From Halogranum rubrum (GTDB lineage Archaea > Halobacteriota > Halobacteria > Halobacteriales > Haloferacaceae), in contig NZ_FOTC01000001.1 in assembly GCF_900114455.1 (NCBI RefSeq), forward strand, positions 1,327,058 to 1,391,057: a DNA stretch of 64,000 bases. The letters run 5' to 3'. Shown here one piece after another: positions 1-8,429 of the stretch (positions within the stretch are counted from its first letter, which is position 1; each line of letters begins with the position of its first letter). Below the pieces are notes generated by a model that did not search any database, was not told the origin of the DNA, and saw only the letters and a program-made list of their open reading frames with translations. The position numbers and the translations under genes are program-made.

Positions 1-236
1 TGTCTAAATGATTGATAGTCGACAACAATGGTGTGCTCAACCCGGAGGATACAGTCAGCACGACGCAGTCATTGTTTCAGGTGCTTCCGTCTGCATCAGC
101 TGCTTAATGTGAGTGCGAACTGCTCATCCACTCCCGTTCTGTGTCTCCCCAGATTGCGAATCAAAACGATTCCCACGTGGTTACCTCGTAGACGGTACGA
201 CGACTGAAACACCGTTCGCGTATTTCGCCGAGCAAT

Positions 237-614
237 CTACCGTTGATCGACACACTCGCCGGCTACCTCGACGAGATCATCGGTCACTCTGATCTGTCCG
301 TCGAACAGTCGGCACGTGGTCGCGTCCCACGCGAGTTTGCCCGTCCAGTCCTCACCTGAGACGGTCACTTCGTGACGACCGTCCGTGCCAACGGGGACTT
401 CGAATGCACGAGCAACTCCGCTATCGATCTGATCTGACTCGTCTTCGTACGTCGTTCCCTCGTCATCAACGACCACAACTTGGACAGTCACCGGTTGGGC
501 ACGCTCGTTCTGGACGGTGAGATCGAGGTTGCTCCTCTCTTCACCATCGAATAGCCCCGTACAACCGGCCACCGACACAGTTGCTGCGACAGCAACGAAG
601 TGACGTCGATTCAT
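237..614 (-). CDS. Putative Tat-exported lipoprotein, function unknown
   Basis: About 125 residues. It starts MNRRHFVAVAATVSVAGC, a twin-arginine-like signal running straight into a lipobox (VAGC), so the mature protein should be an outward-facing lipid-anchored domain. The rest is an acidic beta-rich domain with no motif I recognise; it resembles small haloarchaeal Ig-like or carboxypeptidase-regulatory-like lipoproteins. The in-frame ORF runs upstream to 677, but I chose the ATG at 614 because it places the RR signal at the N-terminus. It follows two other minus-strand genes (650-1598) with a gap of about 35 bases and may be co-transcribed with them. Confidence 0.75.
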   Translation of the reverse strand: MNRRHFVAVAATVSVAGCTGLFDGEERSNLDLTVQNERAQPVTVQVVVVDDEGTTYEDESDQIDSGVARAFEVPVGTDGRHEVTVSGEDWTGKLAWDATTCRLFDGQIRVTDDLVEVAGECVDQR

Positions 615-649
615 ACCACCGCTATGTGGGCACAACATTTCAACCCCAA

Positions 650-958
650 TTAATTGGTTAGCTGTCGATAGCCCCACAGACTAGCTACACCGACGAGATA
701 TGCACCCGCGAGGACTAACGCATTCGTGGGGTGCAGGCCGACAGCGACAAGCAGTGCTCCGAGAGCGACCGCTATTACGACGGCCGGGATAGCCACGAGC
801 GCAACTAACAGTAGCAGGACGGGTGGCAAGCGCTGGAGCGGTTCAACGACAGTGGCGAAGTCGCTATGTGGAATGAGTGCCGAGAGTGCGGCATATCCGA
901 CAAGTTGGAGCAGCACCGCAGCGATAATGTATCTATCAACCCAGTCTGAACGATTCAC
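650..958 (-). CDS. Small integral membrane protein
   Basis: About 102 residues with about three hydrophobic segments: residues 8-28, then two long Leu/Val/Ala-rich helices, with a short cytoplasmic tail. I place the start at the GTG at 958, giving VNRSDWVDRYIIAAVLLQ. The 62 residues encoded upstream in this frame are low-complexity and overlap the preceding lipoprotein gene, so they are unlikely to be translated. The start is only 7 bases after the stop of the 966-1598 gene, which suggests translational coupling. The function is unknown. Confidence 0.6.
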   Translation of the reverse strand: MNRSDWVDRYIIAAVLLQLVGYAALSALIPHSDFATVVEPLQRLPPVLLLLVALVAIPAVVIAVALGALLVAVGLHPTNALVLAGAYLVGVASLWGYRQLTN

Positions 959-965
959 GGGTGCC

Positions 966-1598
966 TCATAGTGGCTCGATTGTGACAGAGAGGTCGTCGA
1001 TGTAGTGCGTCGCGTCAGCTTCCCAGATGACGGCAGTTCCAACGGCGAAATGCAGTGTCTCGGTCGATAGCTCTGGTGTGGTCCACGTGAAACTGTATTC
1101 CTGCCAGCCCTCCGACAGCCATAACGGTTCTCGAAGCCCCCCAAACGGTGTTTCTCCGAACTCGGTGGAATTCACACCGAGTTGTGGGAAATCGTCCTCG
1201 ACTTCCGCAGGTTCTGGACCGAGTCGCATTACTGCGTGCCGGATCGTGTTGAACGATTCCGACTCGCTCCAGAACTGTCCCGTCGCATCAATCTGGTATG
1301 CCTGCCCGGATTCGACCGAAATCGGATGGGTACCCCACGTCACGCCGTCGTCATAGTCGCCCTCGTTCCACACTCGAAGCGAACGGTCGCCTTCGGCGGC
1401 TTCCGTCTCTGACACATCGACTTCCCACTCGAAATCCGCGAGATCTACTTCGGGGCCGATGGCCGCCTTTGATTCCCACTCACTGAGGCCGTCCTCGAAC
1501 CCTTCAGTGAAGTCCGAACTGTCGCTCTGTCCGAGACATCCAGCGACACCAGCCACGCTGATGGCCGCTCCTGTCCGAAGTAGATTACGACGATTCAT
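966..1598 (-). CDS. Tat lipoprotein with carbohydrate-binding-like beta-sandwich
   Basis: 210 residues. It starts MNRRNLLRTGAAISVAGVAGC, a Tat signal ending in a lipobox Cys at position 21, followed by a Ser/Asp linker. The body contains FEDGLSEWES and, near the C-terminus, ATHYIDDLSVTIEPL. This is the typical opening and closing pattern of extracellular jelly-roll or CBM-like domains that recognise glycans. No catalytic residues are evident. It is probably a surface-anchored binding protein. It is the first gene of a small minus-strand cluster with 650-958 and perhaps 237-614. The fold is inferred from pattern, not established. Confidence 0.75.
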   Translation of the reverse strand: MNRRNLLRTGAAISVAGVAGCLGQSDSSDFTEGFEDGLSEWESKAAIGPEVDLADFEWEVDVSETEAAEGDRSLRVWNEGDYDDGVTWGTHPISVESGQAYQIDATGQFWSESESFNTIRHAVMRLGPEPAEVEDDFPQLGVNSTEFGETPFGGLREPLWLSEGWQEYSFTWTTPELSTETLHFAVGTAVIWEADATHYIDDLSVTIEPL

Positions 1599-1843
1599 AC
1601 TCTCTCGAAACGGGCCGTACGGTTAACGACTGGGTAGGGACAGCAAGCCTCACTCGATTGTTGAAAACGGCCTCAGATGCCATTAGACCAGATTAACAGG
1701 TCGATACACATCGACGCACATTCATTCGCCGTAGTGATATGCTCGTGAAGCCAGTACCCAGATACCTCCCGAAAGTGGCGTGCAAGACCAGAGAGTGAGT
1801 TCGAAGACGGCGAAGCCGCCCCCCAGAGTAAAAGGTCGTAGCT

Positions 1844-2878
1844 CTAGACCCAGCCCTCTTCGACGAGTAGTTCGCCGTTCAGCACGGACGCGCCCGCCGC
1901 GCCGCGAATCGTGTTGTGAGCGAGGCAGTTGTACTTGATGCCCTTCGGCGTCGACTGAATCCCGCCGGCGGCGACGGCCATGCCGTTCTCCAGATTCCGG
2001 TCGAGTCGCGGCTGCGGGCGCATCGGGTCGTCGAAGACGTGGATGAGCTGTTCCGGCGCGCTCGGCAGGTCGATGCCGGGGTAGTCGCGCATCGCCTCGG
2101 CGACTGCCTCCACGTCCGGGTCGTCGGCGAGGTCTGCGAACACCGATTCGAGGTGGCCGTCGAGCGTCGGGATGCGGTTACAGGAGGCGTTGACCTCGGC
2201 GTCGTGGAGGGCGAGTTCCGCGCCGTCGAACGAGCCGAGCAGTTTGCGCGATTCGGACTCCATCTTCTCCTCCTCGCCGCCGATGTGGGGAATCGCGTTG
2301 TCGATAATCTCCATCGAGGTGACGCCGTCGTAGCCCGCGCCGGAGACGGCCTGGAGCGTCGTCACGTGGACCCGGTCGAGACCGAACTCGTCGAGGGCGG
2401 CGAGCGTCGGCACCATCGTGATAGTCGAGCAGTTGGGGTTCTTGATGAGCGCACCGTCCCACCCACGCTCGTCGCGCTGGACCTCGATGAGGCCGAGGTG
2501 GTCGGGGTTGATTTCGGGGATGGTGAGCGGCACGTCCTCGGCCATCCGGTCGTTCGAGGAGTTCGAGGAGACGACGTAGCCCGCTTCCGCGAAGTCCGGT
2601 TCGACGTCGGCGGCGACACTAGAGGGAAGTGACGAGAAGATGAGGTCCAAGTCGTCCGGGACGGCGTCGGCCGTCGTCGGTTCGACGACCATCTCGGCCG
2701 CGTCGTCCGGGATGGGGGTGTCCACGCGCCACTTCGCGGCTTCGTCGTAGGTCTTGCCCGCGCTGTCCTCGCTCGCGGTGACCGTCGCGAGTTCGAACGT
2801 GGGGTGGCCGTCGAGGAGTTGGATGAATCGCTGTCCGACTGCGCCGGTTGCGCCGAGAATTCCGACTCGTACTGACAT
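1844..2878 (-). CDS. asd: Aspartate-semialdehyde dehydrogenase
   Basis: 344 residues. It catalyses the NADPH-dependent conversion of aspartyl-4-phosphate to aspartate semialdehyde, the branch point to lysine/DAP, threonine and methionine. The N-terminus [18 protein letters not shown] is the Rossmann loop. The catalytic cysteine lies in [10 protein letters not shown] at about residue 150. The length suits the archaeal/fungal-type ASADH family. The frame extends upstream to 2959, but the ATG at 2878 puts the Rossmann motif at the N-terminus as in relatives. The gene stands alone, with no neighbouring amino-acid synthesis genes in the window. Confidence 0.93.
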   Translation of the reverse strand: MSVRVGILGATGAVGQRFIQLLDGHPTFELATVTASEDSAGKTYDEAAKWRVDTPIPDDAAEMVVEPTTADAVPDDLDLIFSSLPSSVAADVEPDFAEAGYVVSSNSSNDRMAEDVPLTIPEINPDHLGLIEVQRDERGWDGALIKNPNCSTITMVPTLAALDEFGLDRVHVTTLQAVSGAGYDGVTSMEIIDNAIPHIGGEEEKMESESRKLLGSFDGAELALHDAEVNASCNRIPTLDGHLESVFADLADDPDVEAVAEAMRDYPGIDLPSAPEQLIHVFDDPMRPQPRLDRNLENGMAVAAGGIQSTPKGIKYNCLAHNTIRGAAGASVLNGELLVEEGWV

Positions 2879-3269
2879 TGGTATGCGGTTGGGTGACACG
2901 AGGATAAGGGGGTTTGGATTCGTCCGTATTGTTGCAGAACCGTGAACGTCACTCGACACGAGAGTCGGAAGCGGTTTCAGGGCCGACCGCCTCTCTCCGA
3001 CTGCACACCTTTAGTCCCCGCCCGAGTTCTTCCACTTCGGAAGCGATGACCGCGCGGCGAACCCGGGTGTGCGACATCTCTGGACCACGTACTGAGTGGT
3101 CATCCGTCGCAGACGACGGACTGGACTCCGTCCGCCCCAAAGAGACGAGTGCCCGGCACGAGGGTTTCCCGGTCGACTCGGCATGCAGCCACTGGGATGA
3201 GACCGGCCGTTAGTGTTCCGGGCAACAGTTCTGACCGACGAGAGACCTCTCTCCTGCGGGCCGTTCCGA
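2879..3269. other. Intergenic stretch without a recognised gene
   Basis: 391 bases between asd and the patatin gene, both on the minus strand. Short ORFs occur on both strands but have no coding character: low complexity and no conserved motif. I see no tRNA-like or CRISPR-like structure. The asd promoter must lie in the part just above 2878, but no convincing TATA box stands out. Confidence 0.5.
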
Positions 3270-5231
3270 CTACGTAGCGACAGCGGACGGCGACGCGCCG
3301 AGTTGGTGGAGGAGTCGCACTGTATCCTCGACGACCCCGGTCTCGACGATACGACCGTCGTCGAGGTGATGAATGACCATTCTGTCGACGTCGATACGTC
3401 GTCCAGTTGCATGCACGCCCAAGAACGGCCCTTCGTGTGTCCCACGCACTGTCAACCGAAGGACGATTTTGTCACCTTCCGACACCGTATCGCGGATGCC
3501 CACCGTCAGGTCGGGGAACGCCTGACGGTAGCGTTGGACGAACTCCCAGTACGGTTCTCGGCCCCGCCTATCGCTTCCGTCGTCTAGGTGCACGACGCAG
3601 CCTTCGTCGAGTACGTGAGCCAGCACGTCACGCCGACCACGGTTCCACAACTCGGTGACTTCGGTTCGAGCGAGTTCCTCGTTCTCTACCGGTGCCGACA
3701 GTTGTGTGACGACCGGTGTCGGAGAGACTCTGCTCGCCGTCGGGAGCGGTACCGAGGGGTTCGCGGCTTCGATCTGTTGGAGCAGGCTCCACTGTTCGGA
3801 GAGCGTCCACGACTCCGAAAGCTGACCATCGGTGAGATGATGGATGCTCATTCCGGAGAGACGCACGTCCCGTCCAGTCGGTTCGATATCGAACAGCGTT
3901 CCGCTGTGCGTACCAACTCCATGCCATCGAAGTGCAACTTTCCCCGTCTCTGCAACCAGTTCCTCTACGCTGAACTGCAGGTCGGGGAACGCCTGGTGTA
4001 CTGATTCGACGAACTGGCGGTACTCACTCCATCCAAGGGTCGTCACCTCCTGTTCCGGATCGCGCTGGAGGAAGGCGCGGAGTTCGGTCAAACTCGTCGG
4101 CAGGTGAACCGTGTACGTCGACGGTCGTTCTTGGGCGCGCACGTCGTCACGCTCTCGTGTCCACGTCGACTCCGCGGCCTGGCGAACGTGGCGTCGGTCC
4201 CGCTCGGTCGAGATGAATCGGTCGGCCTGACTGCGCCCGTGTTCCCACAATCGTTCGATGAATCGCTCGGATCGGTCTAACTTCGAGGCGTAGTCGAGCG
4301 GTCGACCCGGAGCGACGAGCGACTCGTCGAGATTAATCGTCTTGACTTCGAGCGGACGGTACGTCTCGTCTACCTTGCCTTCGGCCCGCCACTGGTTCAG
4401 AAGTTTGATGAACCGGAGCTCTTGGTTGACCGAAAGGTTCCCCGCGAGTTCGTTACGTCTGTCTGCAATCTCTTCGAGCTTTTTCGGCAGTTGGTCCTCG
4501 CGCTGCGGATTGACCTGTACAATCCAGAGTTCGGACGCCCGCTCCAGTCGTCCGTCAGCGCTACCGAAGAGGTCACTCAAGGGAGGGTTCTGAGAGAAGA
4601 GGCCATCCCAGTACCAGCGGGTCGACCCATCCACGAGGGTCACTGGCGCGGCCTGAAACAGGGGCGGCACCGCAGCGGATGCGAGCACGGCATCGTGGCT
4701 CACGTCTCGCTCGGTGAACGTTTTGAACGTCCCTCGTTGGAGGTCGACGGCCCCGATATCCAACCGTGGCGGGAGTGGGTCGTCACTGCCGACGATGTCG
4801 GCGAGGTTGTCGGGGTCGACGGCGTCTTCGAGAACCGTCCGTAGTCGCTTACGACTCCATCCGGCCAGCGGCGAGTCGTACGGGCTTACCGTTAGAAACG
4901 GTACGCCCATATTCTGGGCGCGAACGGTGCCGACGCCGAGTTCGTTCATTACGATATCGGCAGGCGATTTCGCGGAGATGTCGTGCCAAATCTGGGCGAG
5001 CAATCTCCTCGCTTCGTGGCGTCCGTCACCTCGTCTATCGCTGGCGAGACCGAACCACGTGGCAAACGCACAGATAGCGCCGCCGGACGTTCCACTGAGT
5101 TCGACAATGTCGTATTCGACGGCGTCCTCGGCGAGAAGTCGGTCCAAAACACCAGCGGTGAACGCCGTATGGCTCCCACCACCCTGACACGCGATGGCGA
5201 CTGTCCGGCGGCCTCGCTCGCTCGTTTCCAT
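3270..5231 (-). CDS. Patatin-like phospholipase fused to two SnoaL-like domains
   Basis: 653 residues. Residues ~10-340 form a patatin domain. The oxyanion loop is CQGGGSHTAF, the nucleophile elbow is GTSGG (Ser of GxSxG, residue ~46), and the catalytic Asp is probably in WDGLFSQNPPL. Patatins hydrolyse acyl lipids with a Ser-Asp dyad. Two tandem SnoaL-like (NTF2-fold) domains follow at about 395-505 and 530-645. Both contain a QAFPDL segment and an IHHL-DG segment, so they look like an internal duplication. I chose the ATG at 5231; an in-frame TTG three codons upstream is less likely. No signal peptide is seen, so the protein is probably cytoplasmic or peripheral. The accessory-domain ligand is unknown. 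Confidence 0.85.
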   Translation of the reverse strand: METSERGRRTVAIACQGGGSHTAFTAGVLDRLLAEDAVEYDIVELSGTSGGAICAFATWFGLASDRRGDGRHEARRLLAQIWHDISAKSPADIVMNELGVGTVRAQNMGVPFLTVSPYDSPLAGWSRKRLRTVLEDAVDPDNLADIVGSDDPLPPRLDIGAVDLQRGTFKTFTERDVSHDAVLASAAVPPLFQAAPVTLVDGSTRWYWDGLFSQNPPLSDLFGSADGRLERASELWIVQVNPQREDQLPKKLEEIADRRNELAGNLSVNQELRFIKLLNQWRAEGKVDETYRPLEVKTINLDESLVAPGRPLDYASKLDRSERFIERLWEHGRSQADRFISTERDRRHVRQAAESTWTRERDDVRAQERPSTYTVHLPTSLTELRAFLQRDPEQEVTTLGWSEYRQFVESVHQAFPDLQFSVEELVAETGKVALRWHGVGTHSGTLFDIEPTGRDVRLSGMSIHHLTDGQLSESWTLSEQWSLLQQIEAANPSVPLPTASRVSPTPVVTQLSAPVENEELARTEVTELWNRGRRDVLAHVLDEGCVVHLDDGSDRRGREPYWEFVQRYRQAFPDLTVGIRDTVSEGDKIVLRLTVRGTHEGPFLGVHATGRRIDVDRMVIHHLDDGRIVETGVVEDTVRLLHQLGASPSAVAT

Positions 5232-5329
5232 GTCAGTCAATTAGGCGGATGAGAGAAAGTCTATTTCTGGCATTCTGTCGATAGTCTGTCGTCGTTACGG
5301 GTCACTCACTCGGACGCTGTCTCTGGTGA

Positions 5330-5357
5330 CTTCGGGAGTCGACTCTCACTCCCGAAG
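5330..5357. repeat. 10-bp perfect inverted repeat (hairpin)
   Basis: CTTCGGGAGT at 5330-5339 is perfectly complementary to ACTCCCGAAG at 5348-5357, with an 8-base loop. It lies about 100 bases upstream of the patatin start and 245 bases upstream of the SUI1-like start. Confidence 0.7.
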
Positions 5358-5372
5358 AGAATCGCCGTGACT

Positions 5373-5410
5373 CTTCGAGGCGACGTTGAGTCGGATTCCC
5401 CGACTCGAAG
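5373..5410. repeat. Nested inverted repeat (hairpin)
   Basis: Two nested complementary pairs. The outer arm CTTCGAG (5373-5379) pairs with CTCGAAG (5404-5410). The inner arm GAGTCGG (5388-5394) pairs with CCGACTC (5400-5406) around the loop ATTCC. The two pairings share bases 5404-5406, so they are partly alternative folds. Confidence 0.55.
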
Positions 5411-5601
5411 TTACTCAAAGTCGTCGCAGTTCAGCACCGACTAGTAGTTCGGTAAATCAGATGTTCCGAGCAAGTACTACGCTCCACTGAGATACGCACA
5501 CGGGGTGTCACTTACGAGACTGCTCAGAGTCTACTGTCGCATCCGAAAATATGGTACATACCGAACGGTGACTGATACACACTCGCCTATTACTCGCAAG
5601 C

Positions 5602-5907
5602 GTGGCAAAGGACACACTCAGCGATATCACCGGCTTGCCGGACGACCTCGGAATCGGCGACGACCTGACTCGGTCACAGCAACGCGCCTCTATTCGCGTC
5701 GACAGTCGCCGGTACGGAAAGCCCGTGACGGTGGTCGAAGGACTCGACCTGCCGAGCGACGACGTCGAGTCCCTCGCATCGACGTTGAAGAGCAAACTCG
5801 CCGTCGGTGGCACCGTCTCCGACGACGGTGAGGTAGAACTTCAAGGGAAACACGGTCGACGCCTCGTGGAGGCACTCCGCGAGGAAGGGTTCGACGTCGA
5901 GACCTAA
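5602..5907 (+). CDS. SUI1/aIF1-family translation initiation factor-like protein
   Basis: 101 residues with a GTG start. The SUI1 fold is indicated by the core around RYGKPVTVVEGL, the acidic helix with SLASTLKSKLAVGGTV, and the ending VELQGKHGRRLVEALREEGF, which is the classical eIF1/YciH C-terminus. In archaea aIF1 helps start-codon selection on the 30S subunit. The length equals that of the family. It is monocistronic and follows a hairpin-rich intergenic region. Haloarchaea often have more than one SUI1 paralogue, so this need not be the main aIF1. Confidence 0.88.
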   Translation: MAKDTLSDITGLPDDLGIGDDLTRSQQRASIRVDSRRYGKPVTVVEGLDLPSDDVESLASTLKSKLAVGGTVSDDGEVELQGKHGRRLVEALREEGFDVET

Positions 5908-5973
5908 CTGACTCCGCGGTGGCCGTCCCGTCGCATCGGTCGTCTCGTTCCCATCTCTTTCTCGTCCGGTTTC

Positions 5974-6092
5974 GTGTCGTCGACGACGAACTCGAATCAC
6001 GCGAGACCACGCCCATTGGATGGCTGAATGCGACCGCTCCACGTGTTGAGCCCGAGGTGGTGGTAGCCGCCAGTCGCGGCGACAACGCAGGA
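5974..6092 (-). pseudogene. Decayed fragment of a VOC (catechol-2,3-dioxygenase-like) gene
   Basis: Read on the minus strand this stretch encodes YHHLGLNTWSGR, then GRGLA, a TGA stop, then FEFVV. It parallels the intact VOC protein at 16759-17598, which has YHHHLGLNTWNGR and GRGLAWFEFVV. The Trp codon TGG has become TGA and one His codon is missing. Similarity fades on both sides, leaving only about 38 codons. It is therefore a remnant of a lost VOC gene or of a partial recombination with a paralogue. Confidence 0.75.
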
Positions 6093-6135
6093 CGCAACTC
6101 TCTTACTCGGGCCACTCTAATCCGGCCAGCAGAGA

Positions 6136-6657
6136 ATGGAACTGAGCCGACGCGACGCCCTCACGGCACTCACCGCAGTTGGCCTCGGAGCGACCGCCGG
6201 TTGTGCGTCGAGTTCGGAGACCGACACGCGCGTCGCCGACGACCACGTCGTCGAGACGCTCGTCGCCGTCGCGGAGGCGGTCTACCCGAGTGAGGTGGAC
6301 GGCGTCGAATCGTTCGTCCGCGAAGTGTCGGTGCGGCGAATCGGGGCCGACGAGGCGTACGAGGCGGGCGTCGCCGACGCCGTCGAACGCCTCGACGACT
6401 ACGTCGAGGGGTTCCGAGACGCGACGTACACCGACCTGTCGCGAGAAGAGCGGACGACGGAGCTCCACCGGATGGGAGTCGGCAACGCGGCACCCGACCC
6501 GAGCGGGCTGGACCGCGAGCGCGTCCGGTACTACCTCGTGAACGAACTGCTCTACGCCTTCTACTCGACGCCGACCGGGGCGTCGCTGGTCGGACTGGAG
6601 AACCCGCCGGGTCATCCCGGTGGAACGACGTCGTACCGACGGGGGCCGGAGGAGTGA
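6136..6657 (+). CDS. Tat-exported gluconate 2-dehydrogenase subunit 3-like protein
   Basis: 173 residues. The N-terminus MELSRRDALTALTAVGLG ends in a Cys (TAGC), a Tat signal with lipobox. The following domain, with LVAVAEAVYPSEVDGVESF and a segment of the form YLVNELLYAFYSTPTGASL, matches the small subunit of membrane-bound gluconate/sugar dehydrogenases (gluconate_2-dh3). That subunit escorts the GMC flavoprotein through the Tat system. The stop overlaps the GTG of the next gene (GTGA), so the two are translationally coupled. Confidence 0.85.
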   Translation: MELSRRDALTALTAVGLGATAGCASSSETDTRVADDHVVETLVAVAEAVYPSEVDGVESFVREVSVRRIGADEAYEAGVADAVERLDDYVEGFRDATYTDLSREERTTELHRMGVGNAAPDPSGLDRERVRYYLVNELLYAFYSTPTGASLVGLENPPGHPGGTTSYRRGPEE

Positions 6658-8294
6658 CGCCACCCGGCGCGGGCGGCGGAGCGACCGAAACCGGACCCGA
6701 CACCTCGGTGGACCGGACGCCGAGCGACCGCACCGACGTCTGTATCGTCGGCGCCGGCCCCGCCGGTGCGCTCGTCGCCGCAAAACTGGCCGCGGCGGGC
6801 CACGACGTCGTCGTCCTCGACGCTGGCCCCCGGTTCGACCCGGCCGAACGCGAAGACCGGATGGAGCGGCTTCTTCGACCGGGAGACGACCGGCCGGTGT
6901 GGCCCGTCGACCCGGAGCGCGACGCTTACAGTTCCACGGGCGAGCGAGAGTACCCGCTGAACGCGGCGCGGGTGAAGGGAATCGGGGGCACCACGCTCCA
7001 CTGGCAGGGGATGGTGATGCGGCTTCACGAGCAGGATTTCCGCCTCGACTCCAGCGTCGGCGCGGGCGCCGACTGGCCGTTCGACTACGAGCACCTCCGC
7101 CCCTACTACGCGGAAGCGGAGCGAGAGCTGTCGGTTTCGGGCGCGTCCGACAACCCGTTCGCGCCGCCGCGGGAGCAACCCCATCCCCTCCCGCCGTTCC
7201 CGCCCTCCCACAGCGACGCCATCTTCGCCGAAGCTTGCGAGTCGCTCGGCATCGCCACCCACTCCGTGCCGAACGCGCGTAACTCCGAGTCGACGGCCGA
7301 CGCGAGCGCCTGCGTGGGCTACGGCACCTGCAAGCCGGTCTGTCCCTCCGGCGCGAAGTACGACGCCACGCGACACGTCCGCGAGGCCGAGGCGGCGGGT
7401 GCCCGCGTCATCGACCGGGTCCCGGTCCAGCGACTCGAACACGACGCGACCGGCGACCGGGTGACCGCCGCGGTGTACGCGACGCCGGACGGAACCGAAC
7501 ACCGACAGGCGGCCCGCGAGTTCGTCGTCGCCGCCGGGGGTGTCGAGACACCGCGACTCCTCCTGCTGTCGAAGAGCGAACAGTACCCCGACGGCCTCGC
7601 GAACTCGTCGGGTGCGGTGGGGCGGTACTTCATGGACCACCTGTTCGCCGGGATGGGCGGCCTGCTGGACCGGCGAACTCGCCAGAAACACGTCGGCTTC
7701 ATCACTAGCGAGAGCCACCAGTTCTACGACCGGGAGGACGACTCGCGAGGCGCCATCAAACTGGAGTTCCTCAACTACGCCGGGCCGGCACCGACCGACG
7801 TGGCGCTCTCGGCGGACGAGTTCGGCGACGCCCTCCTTTCGAAGATACGAGAGAGCTACGGCAATCACATCGCTGTCAGCGCGCTGGTCGAGCAGTTCCC
7901 TCGTCGCGAGAACCGGATCCGCCTCGACCCCTCGCGGACGGACGGCCACGGTAACCCCGTTCCCGACGTGGTCTGGTCGCTCGACGACTCGACGCGGCGG
8001 GCGCTCCGCCGGGCCAACGAGATACAGCGGTCGATACTCGACGAACTCGGTGCGTCGGTGGAGTGGACCGTCGGCCCCGAGAACACCGGCCCCGCGTTCC
8101 ACCACATGGGGACGACCCGGATGGGGACGGACTCCGACGAGAGCGTCGTCGACGCGCGACTCCGGAGTCACGACCTGCAGAACCTCTCGTTGGTGGGCAG
8201 TTCGACGTTCCCGACAGGTGGGGCGATGAACCCGACGCTCACCATCGCGGCGCTCTCGCTGAAGGCCGCCGACCACGTCGACGAGCGACTCTGA
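6654..8294 (+). CDS. GMC-family flavoprotein oxidoreductase (sugar/alcohol dehydrogenase large subunit)
   Basis: 546 residues with a GTG start overlapping the upstream stop. The FAD-binding Rossmann motif is DVCIVGAGPAGALVAAKL at residue ~25. GGTTLHWQGMVMRL and CVGYGTCKPVCPSGAK follow, the second being a Cys-rich segment typical of gluconate/sorbitol dehydrogenase large subunits. The C-terminal GMC end is TGGAMNPTLTIAALSLKAAD, and the catalytic His is probably in FHHMGTTRMG. With the upstream Tat subunit it should oxidise a sugar or polyol outside the membrane and pass electrons to the respiratory chain. No cytochrome subunit is encoded nearby. Confidence 0.88.
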   Translation: MTPPGAGGGATETGPDTSVDRTPSDRTDVCIVGAGPAGALVAAKLAAAGHDVVVLDAGPRFDPAEREDRMERLLRPGDDRPVWPVDPERDAYSSTGEREYPLNAARVKGIGGTTLHWQGMVMRLHEQDFRLDSSVGAGADWPFDYEHLRPYYAEAERELSVSGASDNPFAPPREQPHPLPPFPPSHSDAIFAEACESLGIATHSVPNARNSESTADASACVGYGTCKPVCPSGAKYDATRHVREAEAAGARVIDRVPVQRLEHDATGDRVTAAVYATPDGTEHRQAAREFVVAAGGVETPRLLLLSKSEQYPDGLANSSGAVGRYFMDHLFAGMGGLLDRRTRQKHVGFITSESHQFYDREDDSRGAIKLEFLNYAGPAPTDVALSADEFGDALLSKIRESYGNHIAVSALVEQFPRRENRIRLDPSRTDGHGNPVPDVVWSLDDSTRRALRRANEIQRSILDELGASVEWTVGPENTGPAFHHMGTTRMGTDSDESVVDARLRSHDLQNLSLVGSSTFPTGGAMNPTLTIAALSLKAADHVDERL

Positions 8295-8398
8295 ACGGCC
8301 ATCCGCATCCGACGACGGAGACAGGTCGGCGGCCGGAGCGCACGGAGCGTCACGACGGGTCGTCGACAGTTTCGGCCGCCCGAAAAATTCCGGCACCT

Positions 8399-8414
8399 TT
8401 TAGGCCCACCTAAA
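8399..8414. promoter_or_regulatory. DtxR/IdeR-like palindromic operator
   Basis: TTTAGGcccaCCTAAA is a perfect 6-bp inverted repeat with a 4-base spacer, 15 bases upstream of the first gene of the iron/glycan operon. It resembles operators of DtxR/IdeR-type metal-dependent repressors (TTAGG...CCTAA). A near-identical element lies at 16699-16714, upstream of the convergent GT2 gene. Confidence 0.65.
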
Positions 8415-8429
8415 TAGAGAACAGAGACA

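Larger units (their letters stand above)
5232..5601. other. Structured intergenic region between divergent genes
   Basis: 370 bases between the divergent patatin and SUI1-like genes. No ORF is convincing. The sequence contains two strong inverted repeats at 5330-5357 and 5373-5410, annotated separately, and AT-richer DNA at 5440-5600 that should hold the promoter of the SUI1-like gene. It could carry a small RNA or regulatory hairpins. Confidence 0.55.

Noticed and set aside
1-236. Left edge of the window, searched for a gene end or RNA
   Set aside because: Only short ORFs and no recognisable motif; somewhat AT-richer non-coding sequence.
2949-3269. Short ORFs and a possible RNA gene in the asd/patatin spacer
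   Set aside because: No cloverleaf, no conserved T-arm sequence and no coding-like composition.
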